A stretch of DNA of 64,000 nt from Dechloromonas agitata is5. Its GTDB lineage: Bacteria; Pseudomonadota; Gammaproteobacteria; Burkholderiales; Rhodocyclaceae. The position numbers and the translations under genes were made by a program. The stretch lies in NCBI RefSeq assembly GCF_000519045.1, contig NZ_KI912532.1, forward strand, positions 3,215,867 to 3,279,866. Reading direction: 5' to 3'. The notes under the pieces were generated by a model that did not search any database, was not told where the DNA came from, and saw nothing but the letters and a program-made list of their open reading frames with translations. Positions 47,078-55,329 of this stretch are shown here, piece by piece; within the stretch, counting starts at the first letter, position 1; every line of letters begins with the position of its first letter.

Positions 47078-48178
47078 TCAGGCTTGCCGTTCGCCGTCGA
47101 GCGGCACCGACACCGCCTTGGGTGGGAACAGGAACTTGTGGGCCAGATGATAGGCCAGCAGCCAGGGCGGCATCCTCAGCCAATGCGCCCGGACATAGAG
47201 CAGGCGGCGCGCGACCGGCGAGAACCAGTCGGCAACCGAGTCGTGTTGAGGCCGCAGAACCCGCCGGTAGATCGCATCCCGCAGCCACGGGCCCGGCCCG
47301 CCGTTGATCCTGTGGCGGACCGTTTCAAGCACCTCGGCGGGCACCGGGGTGTCGAGCACGGCATTCGCATAGTACAAGGCCAAGGCGAGGGGATGCTCAA
47401 GCCCGAGCAACTCGGCCCGTGCCATCAGGTTCTGCCAGAAGCCGCTTTCGGTGCGGGCGAATTCCCGCAGGAGCGCATCGAGATCCGTCAGGTCGCGCAA
47501 CAGGTTATCCGACTCCCCTTCGTGAAAAAGGTGGGTCGCGCTGTGCAAGACCATATCGCACGGAGACAGCACACGCACGCCCGGGCAGGCCGCGATCTCG
47601 ACACTCGCTTCGAGCAGCAGCGCGGGGTCGGGCTTGTGCCGGGAAGTCGGCGGGAGGATGGTGTGATGAACGTCAAGCGCCGTACCGCGAAACAGGTGCT
47701 GCATGGCCGGCAGTTCGTGCATCCACTGGCGATAGTAGCGCTGATCGTAGGCGTCCGTAGCGGTGCTCACCCACCCCGTCTGCATGAGCAGGGATTCCGC
47801 TTCCGGCAGGCGATCGCGCGGCACCAGGATGTCGATGTCGGCAAATACCCGGCCGCTGGCAGCCGGCAAGCCGGCGATGACATAAGCCGCCCCCTTCAGC
47901 AGGATGAGCGGCAGGCCATGGCGGGCGAGCGTCTGTTGCAGGATATCGACCTCGCGCCGGATCGACAGGTGTTGCCGCTCAGCCATCGTTGCCGCCGAAC
48001 GCAAATGATTGAGCGGGCGCTGCGGCACACTGGCCAGTTCGCCAGCCTGATCGAGCAGCTCGTGCAGGCGTCCGAGCAGATTGGCGTGGCGCGCCTGGCG
48101 AATGAGCAAATCCCAGGGCCCATCGAGCAATTCCCGCACCATGGCCGGATTCCTGAACACCGTGACAAGCAGGCTCAT
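47078..48178 (-). CDS. Nucleotidyltransferase family protein (NTP_transf_5 / PF14907 type)
   Basis: 366 residues from the ATG at 48178 (MSLLVTVFRNPAMVRELLDG); the frame runs 42 codons further but into the neighbouring gene. The nucleotidyltransferase core is GLPLILLKGAAYVIAGL followed by RVFADIDILVPRDRLPEAE with the D-I-D metal pair. LDVHHTILPP supplies another conserved histidine/aspartate pattern. Families of this type occur beside HprK-like kinases and PqqD-like proteins, including tailoring genes of some lasso peptide clusters. It lies 4 bp from the HprK-like gene. Substrate unknown. Confidence 0.85.
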   Translation of the reverse strand: MSLLVTVFRNPAMVRELLDGPWDLLIRQARHANLLGRLHELLDQAGELASVPQRPLNHLRSAATMAERQHLSIRREVDILQQTLARHGLPLILLKGAAYVIAGLPAASGRVFADIDILVPRDRLPEAESLLMQTGWVSTATDAYDQRYYRQWMHELPAMQHLFRGTALDVHHTILPPTSRHKPDPALLLEASVEIAACPGVRVLSPCDMVLHSATHLFHEGESDNLLRDLTDLDALLREFARTESGFWQNLMARAELLGLEHPLALALYYANAVLDTPVPAEVLETVRHRINGGPGPWLRDAIYRRVLRPQHDSVADWFSPVARRLLYVRAHWLRMPPWLLAYHLAHKFLFPPKAVSVPLDGERQA

Positions 48179-48182
48179 CGGC

Positions 48183-49094
48183 TCACGCCTCCCCAGCCAG
48201 GCGGTCAAAACAGCCAATCGCCTCGTCCAGATCGCCGTACTCGAAGCCAAAATGATCGCAGCGGTCGACAAGCGCCGACACGGCTGCGAAGCCCTTCTTG
48301 CCAAGAACGTGATAGTTCATCGCATTGTCGGCAATCTGCAGGAATGCGGCGCCGGTCTGCAACGGTGCCCAGGCCGCCCGGCTTCCGGCGACATAGCGGG
48401 GAAAGACGACCCAGCGCGGCCAGGCCGCTTGGCCAAGTTGGCGGACGCTGTCTGCGGGAGGTGCCATCAGGGCGACGGTTCCCTTGGTGGTATCCCGCAC
48501 CGGCGCAGTCAGAAAGGCATCTGGCGCAAAATCGCTGATGACGTCAATCGACTTGTTCTTCAGGTTGACTGGCCGCGCCAGTCCTTCGATTTGCCCGGTA
48601 TCCAGGCGGATGATGGTCAGTTCGTCCGACAGCAGGCGCCAGCCGCGATTGGCCAGGGCAGCGCACAGCGTGCTTTTGCCGGAGCCCGGCGGGGCCGGCA
48701 TGATAATCGCCCGCTCGCCGCGGACCAAGGCAGCGGCATGCAGAATCAGGACATGCTGACTGTACGCCGTGATGCACCAGTTCAGCCCCCATTCGATCAT
48801 GGGCAACGCCTGAGCGCGCGGCAGGGGCGTGAAAGGTTCGACGCCATCGACCAGAAAGCGTGCCTGGGGCCGGAACCAGCGGTGCAGGCCGCGCCCGGTT
48901 TCGATGGCGATGTGAAAATCGACGAAGGCATCGTCCGGAATGACCGGATGATGGGCGTAAAGCCGAATCAGTTCGGGGATAATCTCGCTGATGCGAGTCT
49001 GAATTCGGCAATTGAATGGCCCGGATGAAAGTCGTAAACCGTCGCTACGCAAACGGCGGTGCAATTCCGGAGGTGCCAGGTCGCTGACGATCAA
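48183..49094 (-). CDS. HprK-related kinase A (HPr-rel-A system, TIGR04352 type)
   Basis: 303 residues. The C-terminal two thirds are an HPr kinase/phosphorylase-like P-loop fold: LHAAAL at 119-124, Walker A APPGSGKST at 134-142 and SDELTII with Asp157-Glu158 at the HprK acidic site. The N-terminal DLAPPELHRRLRSDGLRL is family-specific. True HprK phosphorylates serine on HPr, but no HPr gene is here, and the relatives in peptide clusters phosphorylate peptides. It overlaps the PqqD-like gene by 4 bp, so the two are probably translated together and may act on the same substrate. Confidence 0.9.
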   Translation of the reverse strand: MIVSDLAPPELHRRLRSDGLRLSSGPFNCRIQTRISEIIPELIRLYAHHPVIPDDAFVDFHIAIETGRGLHRWFRPQARFLVDGVEPFTPLPRAQALPMIEWGLNWCITAYSQHVLILHAAALVRGERAIIMPAPPGSGKSTLCAALANRGWRLLSDELTIIRLDTGQIEGLARPVNLKNKSIDVISDFAPDAFLTAPVRDTTKGTVALMAPPADSVRQLGQAAWPRWVVFPRYVAGSRAAWAPLQTGAAFLQIADNAMNYHVLGKKGFAAVSALVDRCDHFGFEYGDLDEAIGCFDRLAGEA

Positions 49095-49399
49095 AGGCGG
49101 CAGGGTTCGATGAGTTCGGCCCCGGATAATATCTGCAACGTCGACTCCACTTCAACGAAGCAGTCTGCCGGATCGGCATCGCCCTCCTCGGCCAGGACCA
49201 GTTCGACGATCTGGGCTGGCGAAAGCGCTTCCGCGCTTTCATCGATTGCCGACAGTACGAAACGGGCCAAAGGGCTCAGGAGCAGCGTGGTGCCGGAAAA
49301 CGTGTCGAAACGTATCCAGCCCTCATCCACTTCCTTCCAGAGGATTTCCGCCTCGGCCCGAGGCTCAACCCTGACCATGCTGCGAAAAAGTTGAGACAA
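49091..49399 (-). CDS. PqqD-family peptide chaperone, HPr-rel-A system (TIGR04353 type)
   Basis: 102 residues, a winged-helix PqqD/RRE-like fold: WKEVDEGWIRFDTFSGTTLLLSPLARFVLSAI is the beta-hairpin/helix core and VESTLQILSGAELIEPCR the C-terminal helix. PqqD-like domains bind leader peptides and deliver them to modifying enzymes. An internal start at Met8 is possible. It lies between the exported protein gene (25 bp away) and the kinase, the usual place for a leader-recognition protein. Confidence 0.88.
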   Translation of the reverse strand: MSQLFRSMVRVEPRAEAEILWKEVDEGWIRFDTFSGTTLLLSPLARFVLSAIDESAEALSPAQIVELVLAEEGDADPADCFVEVESTLQILSGAELIEPCRL

Positions 49400-49424
49400 G
49401 ACGTTAATGGGACCGCACCGGGGT

Positions 49425-50003
49425 TCAGCGAAGCGGCAGGCCCATCACATAACGCAGATAGTTCTCGCCCTCTTCCTTGGTCCACGGTGGAGCACCGGCG
49501 GTCGGGCGATATGTTCCGTTCCACATTTCTTGGACCGACGACAGGGAAACACCGGAAACAAACCGGCCAGCCTTGAGATTCAAATACGCAGCGACAACCA
49601 GCGAGGCAAAACTGCCTTCCCCGAGAACATCGATAAACTTTCGCTCGTCCGTTCCACCAAAAACATCTTTGAATTTGGTATCGGCACGAACATTTGCATA
49701 CCGGAAATACTTCGTCGCCCTCCCTCGGCTGCTGTACTTGTCGTAGGTATTAGCAGACCAGTAAGTCGGACTCTTGGCTGGATCAGTACAACTCGCCCCT
49801 CCATTCCGACTCAAATTCCCGGATGTGGAAAAACCTGACGGTTGCTTGCAATTGCAGGCCAAAACTGGCGTGCTCTTCAGGGCGAGCAGGACCGGTGCGC
49901 CGATAACCCCACCCCGAATCAACTTTCGTCGATTACCTGAAATCGCAGGGGAAGGCCGCTCGCTGAGTTGCTTGCCTTCCTTGTTTTCACTATTGGATTT
50001 CAC
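49425..50003 (-). CDS. Exported protein, candidate substrate of the HPr-rel-A cassette
   Basis: 192 residues from a GTG at 50003 with AAAGAGG six nt upstream. An ATG at 50129 in the same frame has no ribosome site and would place a possible promoter inside the gene. The N-terminus is polar for ~23 residues, then a twin-arginine-like signal GNRRKLIRGGVIGAPVLL ending STPVLA. The mature part starts CNCKQPSGFSTSGNLSRNGG, has a third Cys and SPTYWSANTYDKY, then VFGGTDERKFIDVLG, LVVAAYLNLKAGR and VQEMWNGTY. From memory, similar proteins of unknown function occur beside this cassette in other proteobacteria. It lacks a PEP-CTERM tail. Confidence 0.72.
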   Translation of the reverse strand: MKSNSENKEGKQLSERPSPAISGNRRKLIRGGVIGAPVLLALKSTPVLACNCKQPSGFSTSGNLSRNGGASCTDPAKSPTYWSANTYDKYSSRGRATKYFRYANVRADTKFKDVFGGTDERKFIDVLGEGSFASLVVAAYLNLKAGRFVSGVSLSSVQEMWNGTYRPTAGAPPWTKEEGENYLRYVMGLPLR

Positions 50004-50087
50004 GTTGAACCTCTTTGCGAATTCCTGGCCAACTGCCGGAATTTCATGAATCTTCTGGCGATTTGACGCCTCGTCAATCTCTATCGA

Positions 50088-50104
50088 AGCAAATTTCAAT
50101 CCAT
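50088..50104 (-). promoter_or_regulatory. Possible sigma-54 promoter for the exported-protein gene
   Basis: On the - strand, GG (50101-50102) and GC (50089-50090) are exactly 10 nt apart within TGG...TTTGCT, matching the -24/-12 geometry and the TTGC(A/T) element; the -24 box lacks CAC. Transcription would start near 50076, about 73 nt before the GTG at 50003. Confidence 0.35.
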
Positions 50105-50389
50105 GCCGTCGATTACTTGCCGATTCCATTTAAGAACAGTGACGTAGCTCAGTCAAGCAGTGACAGCGGCATTATGCGAAATAATACACATGTAAATTTT
50201 TCCGACACAAACCCAGGGAAGCGCTACAGGAATGCCCAGATGCCCGTCGGTTCTACCGCCAGCGACTACAAGGCAACCTCGCTTCCTTTTCTCAGGCCTA
50301 CGGGAAAAAACGCATTGAATGGCTCGGTATCAGCCTAGTGCCTCGTTACTTCGGGCCAGCCGCCCGCCACAACATCCATTTGGCATATA

Positions 50390-50405
50390 TGGCGTTTGCC
50401 TTGCG
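50390..50405 (+). promoter_or_regulatory. Possible sigma-54 promoter for the HDOD kinase operon
   Basis: TGGCGTTTGCCTTGCG has GG (50391-50392) and GC (50403-50404) separated by exactly 10 nt, with a good TTGC -12 box and a partial -24 box (TGGCGT instead of TGGCAC). It lies about 107 bp before the ATG at 50512. Confidence 0.35.
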
Positions 50406-50511
50406 ATTTTCATATTCCTTACTTTTGGGTGTTGTAACTTTACGGGATTTGGCGCAACTTATCGGGTGAGTCATCGAACCCGCCTTTTCATCAGCTGGAC
50501 GTTCTGCCGTC

Positions 50512-52653
50512 ATGCATCGTCTTCCCGAAGCCGTTCAAGATTCGATCGAAAGCAGCCAGATTCCGTCTCCGCCGGAAATCCTGCTACGCCTTTTGCGCAC
50601 GGTGGATGACGAGCAGGCGACGATGGCCGATCTGGCGGGCATCGTTGGGAAAGACCCGGGGCTGGCCAGCCGGGTTCTCGGGGTGGCCAACTCCCCTGCC
50701 CTGCGTCGTGGCCGCGAGCTGAAAGATATCGACACCTGCCTGATCGCCCTGGGCACCCGCCTGATCCGTTCGCTGGCAACCTGCCTGGCCATCCAGCGCC
50801 TGTTCGAGCGGGATACCCGGATGGAGGGCGTCGATATCGCCGATTTCTGGATGCATTCGCTGCTGGTCGGCGAACTGGCGCGCGGGATTGCCGACAGCGC
50901 GGCCTACCCGGCCCCCGACGAGGCTTATCTGGCCGGTTTGCTGCACAACATCGGCGAGCTGGTCATGCTCAATGCGATTGGCGAGCCGTATCGCCGCTTT
51001 TTGCTCAATTCGGCCGACAACCCGCGTTTGCTGGGCGAGGAAACGCAGCTTTTCGCCACTACGCATGCCGAAGTGGGCGGCTGGCTGATCGATCGCTGGG
51101 GGCTGGATTCGGTGCTCGGTGACAGCGTCGCCTTCCACCATGCCGCGCCGGCGCAGATCCTGACGGCGACGGCACTGCCACAGATTATCTGGCTGGCCCA
51201 GGCCTTGGTCACCCTGCCGGATGACACGCCGGATGTGGGCCTGGTCATCAACGGCGCCAGCTTCACGGTGCGCAAGGCCGATTTGCTGACGGTGCGCGAG
51301 CAGGCCATCGAACGCACCCGGCAGATTGCCGAGGCGCTGGGCATGGCGTTGCCCGAGACCTTCCCGAAGCGACGCACCACCCTACCCGCCCAGCCAACGG
51401 CACCGCCGGTCCCCGGCAACCCGACGGAAGACGAGCTCACCGCCTTGATGGGTGGCATGGCGCTGCTGCAGCCGCTGCAACAGGACTTGTTCCAGTTGGG
51501 CAGCGACAAGGAGGTACTGCTCGCCCTGCAGGAGTCGGCGCGCATTCTCTTCGAGCTTTCCAAGGTGGCCATCCTGCTGGCCAACGACGCGGGGGATGCC
51601 TTGTCCGGCGAGCAGGTGGGCGGCCAGCCCGATCTTTTCCGGCAGTTGTCGATCCCGCTGCTTGCTTCACGTTCACTGGCCGCTGCTGCAGTCGTGCAGC
51701 GCCAGGTGCGGACAACCTTCGACAGCCCGCAGCCGCTTCCCCTGCTGGATCTGCAACTGGCCCGCGCCCTGTCGGCCGAGGGCTTGTTGTGCATTCCGAT
51801 GCTGGCACGCAGCCGGGTGATCGGGGTGATGATCTGCGGCCTCTCGACCCGCCAGCACGGCCGCCTGCAGAAGCGGATTCCGTGGCTGGCCAATTTTGGC
51901 AAGATCGCGGCAATCAGCCTGGATGCGGCACAGGAGGCCGAGCGGCATCGCCAGCAGGTGGCGGTGGAGCTGACCCAGCAATTCACCACCCAGGCACGGC
52001 AGATTGCCCACGAGGCGGGCAACCCGCTGGGCATCATCAAGAGCTACCTGAAGATCCTGGAGCGCAAGCTGCCGGAGGATGGCGGGCGCCATGAGCTGGC
52101 GGTGCTAACCGAGGAGATCGACCGGGTAGCCAACATCGTCGGCCACATGACGCAAACCCTGAAGGGTGCAACGACCGGGCGCGATCTCGATCTGGTCGGC
52201 GTACTCAACGATTTCCTGATGCTCTATGCCGACACGCTGTTCAAGACCCGGGGGATACGGGTCGAGACCCTGTTCCCGGCATCCGGCGTGGCGATCCGGA
52301 TCAATCGCGACAACCTGAAGCAGATCGTGCTCAACCTGTGGAAGAACGCTTCCGAGGCCCTCACCGGGGGCAAGACGGTGAAGATCGCAGTCAGCGACAA
52401 CATCATCCACGATGGGGCGAATTACGTGCAGTTGCGCATCGACGACAACGGCCCGGGCATGACGGAGGAGGTCATCCAGGCGCTCTATCGGCCAAAGGCC
52501 ACACCGGAGGGAGCGCGACGCGGCCTGGGGCTGTCCATCGTTGGCAGCCTGGCCCGCCAGGAGGGTATCCTGATCACGTGCCGCAGCCAGCTGGGCGTCG
52601 GAACCAGCATCGCCCTGCTCATTCCAAGGCATGACGGGGGAAATGCCGGATGA
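50512..52653 (+). CDS. HDOD-domain sensor histidine kinase
   Basis: 713 residues. The N-terminal HDOD domain (about 10-220) has PSPPEILLRLLRTVDDE, LASRVLGVANSPALRRGRE and YLAGLLHNIGELVML. A GAF-like region follows (about 325-480). The kinase core has phosphoacceptor His500 in QIAHEAGNPLGIIKSYL and an HATPase domain with LNLWKNASEAL (N box), DDNGPGM (G1) and RRGLGLSIVGSLA (G2). HDOD proteins regulate signalling, motility or biofilm decisions. The stop overlaps the ATG of the response regulator, so the pair is a two-component system ending in c-di-GMP turnover. Confidence 0.92.
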   Translation: MHRLPEAVQDSIESSQIPSPPEILLRLLRTVDDEQATMADLAGIVGKDPGLASRVLGVANSPALRRGRELKDIDTCLIALGTRLIRSLATCLAIQRLFERDTRMEGVDIADFWMHSLLVGELARGIADSAAYPAPDEAYLAGLLHNIGELVMLNAIGEPYRRFLLNSADNPRLLGEETQLFATTHAEVGGWLIDRWGLDSVLGDSVAFHHAAPAQILTATALPQIIWLAQALVTLPDDTPDVGLVINGASFTVRKADLLTVREQAIERTRQIAEALGMALPETFPKRRTTLPAQPTAPPVPGNPTEDELTALMGGMALLQPLQQDLFQLGSDKEVLLALQESARILFELSKVAILLANDAGDALSGEQVGGQPDLFRQLSIPLLASRSLAAAAVVQRQVRTTFDSPQPLPLLDLQLARALSAEGLLCIPMLARSRVIGVMICGLSTRQHGRLQKRIPWLANFGKIAAISLDAAQEAERHRQQVAVELTQQFTTQARQIAHEAGNPLGIIKSYLKILERKLPEDGGRHELAVLTEEIDRVANIVGHMTQTLKGATTGRDLDLVGVLNDFLMLYADTLFKTRGIRVETLFPASGVAIRINRDNLKQIVLNLWKNASEALTGGKTVKIAVSDNIIHDGANYVQLRIDDNGPGMTEEVIQALYRPKATPEGARRGLGLSIVGSLARQEGILITCRSQLGVGTSIALLIPRHDGGNAG

Positions 52654-54821
52654 ACGTCATCAACGCACTGTACGAGCTGGCGACCTTGCCCGGCATTCCT
52701 TCGCAGCAGCGCATCCTGATTGTCGATGACGAGCCGCATTTTCGTCGCGCCTACAGCAGCCTGCTCGCAGCCGATGAACGCATGATCGACGAAGCCGCCA
52801 CCGGCCAGGTAGCCCTGGAAAAGCTCAAGGAGGGCCGGATCGATCTGGTCATTCTCGATTTGCGGCTGCCGGACATCTCCGGTCTGGAGATCATGGAGTG
52901 GCTGGTGGCGCACGAGATCGACACCACGGTCATCGTGTTCAGCGCCGACAAGTCGATCAATTCCGCCATCCACGCCTTGCGCCATCGCGCCTTCGAGTTC
53001 TTGCGCAAGGATTGCGATCCGGACGACATGATCATCGCCGTCGAGCGCGCGCTGAGCCAGCGGCAACGGGAGAAGGAGCATGCGCTGATCACGGCCCGCC
53101 TGCGCCATTCGGAAAGCCTGCACCGTTTTCTGGTCGAGCAGTCGCCGGACCTCATCTTCACGCTCGATAGCGAGGGTTACTTCACCTTCTTCAACGGCCG
53201 GGTGCAGACCTTGTTGGGCTATGCACCGGAGGAACTCACCGGCCAGCATTACAGCGCCATCGTCGATCCGCGCGACCACGAGCATGCCCGCTTTGCCTTT
53301 AACGAGCGGCGCATCGGCCCGCGTTCGACGAACAATCTCGAAGTGCGCTTCCGGCGCAAGCCGTCGGCGGGCCGGGCTCGCAACGGCGTATGCATCACGA
53401 CCATCCTGAGTTCCCAGGGGGTATATCGCACGACCAACCTCGGGCAACCGGGCCTCTTTCTCGGCACCTCGGGCGTCGCGCGGGACATTTCCGAACGGAA
53501 GCAGGCGGAAGAGACCATCGCCTTCCAGGCCTTTCACGACCTGCTGACCCGCCTGCCCAACCGCACCCTGTTCGTCGACCGTCTGGAGATGGCAATCACG
53601 CAGGCGGTGCGGCGCAAGGAAAAGCTGGCGGTGATGTTTCTCGATCTCGACCGCTTCAAGCTGGTGAACGACACCTATGGCCATCAGGCCGGTGACCAGT
53701 TGCTGCGCGAGTTCGCCGCCCGCATCCGGCGCTGCCTGCGCACGGGCGACACCCTGGCCCGCCAGGGTGGCGACGAGTTCACGGCGCTGCTGCCCAACCT
53801 GACGAGCCCTGAGGACATCGGCGTCATTGCCGAAAAAATCCTCAGCGAACTGCGCCGGCCCTTCCTGGTGGCGGATACCGAGTTCCTGGCGACGGCAAGC
53901 ATCGGCCTTGCCGTTTATCCCGACGATGCGGTCAGCGCGCAGGACCTGATTCGCTGCGCCGACGTGGCGATGTACCAGGTCAAGGCGCAGGGCAAGAATG
54001 GCTACGTCGCTTTCCAGCCGTACATGCACCAGGCGCACCGCGATCGGTTGTCGATCGAGAACGACCTGCGCAACGCGGTCAAGACGGGCGATCAGTTCGA
54101 GTTGCATTACCAGCCGCAGATCGATGCGCTGACCGGGTGTGTCGTCGGCCTGGAGGCGCTGATCCGCTGGCATCATCCGCAGGAAGGCCTGATCCGGCCT
54201 GATGTCTTCATCCCGATTGCCGAGGAAACCGGCCTCATCGTCGCCATCAGCGACTGGGTGCTGAACGAGGCCTGCGCCCAGTTGAGCGTGCTCCGGGAGC
54301 GCGGGTACGGGCACCTGCGGATGGGCGTCAACCTGTCGCCTCGGGAGTTCGAGCGGACCGATCTGCTGGAGCGCGTCGAGGCGCCGCTCGCCCGCTTCGC
54401 CGTCCCCCCCGAATCGCTGGAAATCGAAATCACCGAAAGCCTGTTGATGAAGGATGTCGAGAATATCGTCGTCCGGGTCAAGCACTTGCGCAGTACCGGC
54501 GTGCATATCTCGATCGACGATTTCGGGACGCGCTATTCCAGCCTCAATTACCTGCGCCGCTTTTCGGTGAGCCGGATCAAAATCGACCAGTCCTTCGTGC
54601 GCGACCTGAAGGCACCGCAGGATTCCTGCGCCATCATCCAGGCCATCGTCGGGATCGCCCGCAATTTCAACCTGCAGGTGATGGTCGAGGGGGTCGAAAC
54701 TGCCCACCAGGTCGCCGTGCTGCGCCAGCTCGGCTGCCATGAAATGCAGGGTTACTTCTTCTTCCAGCCCATGCCGGCCGGGGAACTCACGGAGTTCCTG
54801 GAGGGACAGCTCGCGGCTTGA
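52650..54821 (+). CDS. Response regulator with PAS, GGDEF and EAL domains
   Basis: 723 residues. Receiver with Asp70 (VILDLRLPD), a PAS domain (about 160-290), GGDEF at 373-377 with the intact signature, and EAL at 502-504 (GLEALIRW) with intact IEITESLLM, DDFGTRYSS and EGVET motifs. DDFGT is followed by R instead of the usual G. Both the diguanylate cyclase and phosphodiesterase sites look usable, so the protein could raise or lower c-di-GMP depending on phosphorylation. It is coupled to the upstream HDOD kinase by ATGA. EPS production next door is a plausible output (inference). Confidence 0.94.
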   Translation: MNVINALYELATLPGIPSQQRILIVDDEPHFRRAYSSLLAADERMIDEAATGQVALEKLKEGRIDLVILDLRLPDISGLEIMEWLVAHEIDTTVIVFSADKSINSAIHALRHRAFEFLRKDCDPDDMIIAVERALSQRQREKEHALITARLRHSESLHRFLVEQSPDLIFTLDSEGYFTFFNGRVQTLLGYAPEELTGQHYSAIVDPRDHEHARFAFNERRIGPRSTNNLEVRFRRKPSAGRARNGVCITTILSSQGVYRTTNLGQPGLFLGTSGVARDISERKQAEETIAFQAFHDLLTRLPNRTLFVDRLEMAITQAVRRKEKLAVMFLDLDRFKLVNDTYGHQAGDQLLREFAARIRRCLRTGDTLARQGGDEFTALLPNLTSPEDIGVIAEKILSELRRPFLVADTEFLATASIGLAVYPDDAVSAQDLIRCADVAMYQVKAQGKNGYVAFQPYMHQAHRDRLSIENDLRNAVKTGDQFELHYQPQIDALTGCVVGLEALIRWHHPQEGLIRPDVFIPIAEETGLIVAISDWVLNEACAQLSVLRERGYGHLRMGVNLSPREFERTDLLERVEAPLARFAVPPESLEIEITESLLMKDVENIVVRVKHLRSTGVHISIDDFGTRYSSLNYLRRFSVSRIKIDQSFVRDLKAPQDSCAIIQAIVGIARNFNLQVMVEGVETAHQVAVLRQLGCHEMQGYFFFQPMPAGELTEFLEGQLAA

Positions 54822-54867
54822 TAAAGCTGGTGGATTGACTGGGATTTGTTAATTCCTACGGCATGGA

Positions 54868-55066
54868 ATGGCGCATACCCGGGCAACGTGGCAGCGACAG
54901 GCTGGAACACCAACGCATGAGCTACAACGCTTGGGCGGCTGGCGGACCCGGGGGAGTGCTAAGCGTACCTGGCTCCCGACCATCTGGCGGAAGCGGCCTA
55001 CCTGTTGAATTCGGTACTGCCTGGCGGTACTGCCTGGCAACGATTCAGCTACGGTGGCCTAGAAAG
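54868..55066 (+). pseudogene. Decayed tyrosine recombinase/phage integrase C-terminus
   Basis: Frame from 54868 reads MAHTRATWQRQAGTPTHELQ then RLGGWRTRG, which matches the integrase segment HTxATWxxQxGTPxxxLQxLGGW carrying the catalytic His/Arg surroundings. A frameshift near 54955 moves the rest into another frame, which reads YLAPDHLAEAAYLL, the usual residues right after the catalytic tyrosine (RYAHLAPDHLAEAA). The A-H pair and part of the Arg codon appear deleted. No upstream N-terminal part is visible. This is a remnant of a former mobile element at the left edge of the island. Confidence 0.7.
55013..55038. repeat. 13-bp perfect tandem duplication
   Basis: GGTACTGCCTGGC occurs twice head to tail (55013-55025 and 55026-55038), inside the integrase remnant. 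It looks like a local slippage or repair duplication in non-coding DNA. Confidence 0.85.
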
Positions 55067-55067
55067 C

Positions 55068-55094
55068 AAAAAGCCCGGCCAAATTGGCTGGGCT
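55068..55094 (-). terminator. Rho-independent terminator, - strand
   Basis: An 11-bp stem (AGCCCGGCCAA paired with TTGGCTGGGCT, one G-U) with a one-base loop at 55072-55094 is followed on the - strand by TTTTT (55068-55072). It should stop leftward transcription from the GHKL/STAS gene ending at 55330. Confidence 0.75.
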
Positions 55095-55329
55095 AAGTGC
55101 TTGATTCTTTGGCTCGCCAACTCAGACAGTTCTGAGTACTGGCAAGTTGAGTTCTTGATTCCGTAGTACTACTGCCTGGAATGTGCCCTAAGGCGACCTT
55201 CAGTACCATGGCAAGCAGTCCTTAGAGTGGGGGGCTAACAGTGCAGGCGCTGATTCCCAACTCATAAACATGCTCGCGTGTATTCTTTTCAGAAAACCGA
55301 ATTTAGCCCCAGTTCGTGACTATCTCCAA

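Larger units (their letters stand above)
50004..50511. other. 508-bp divergent intergenic region
   Basis: It separates the HPr-rel-A cassette (-) from the HDOD kinase operon (+). No gene is supported apart from the 42-codon upstream extension of the exported-protein frame. It carries two sigma-54-like sites, one per strand, annotated separately. The central part (50150-50340) shows nothing I can name. Confidence 0.5.
54822..55329. other. 508-bp gap between the c-di-GMP regulator and the accessory island
   Basis: It holds a decayed tyrosine integrase, a 13-bp tandem duplication and a - strand terminator, each annotated separately. The remainder (55100-55329) shows no gene, RNA or repeat I can support. 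Confidence 0.6.

Noticed and set aside
47084-48538. 484-codon open frame on the + strand
   Set aside because: Opposite the nucleotidyltransferase and HprK-like genes, and low-complexity Arg/Gln-rich; not a gene.
50004-50129. Upstream ATG extension of the exported-protein gene
   Set aside because: No ribosome site at 50129, whereas the GTG at 50003 has AAAGAGG at ideal spacing; the extension also covers a possible promoter.
52485-54740. 751-codon open frame on the - strand
   Set aside because: Antisense shadow of the receiver-PAS-GGDEF-EAL gene; no domain recognised.
54863-55096. 77-codon + strand open frame in the gap after the EAL gene
   Set aside because: It is a frame crossing the decayed integrase and contains no coherent domain; annotated as a pseudogene region instead.
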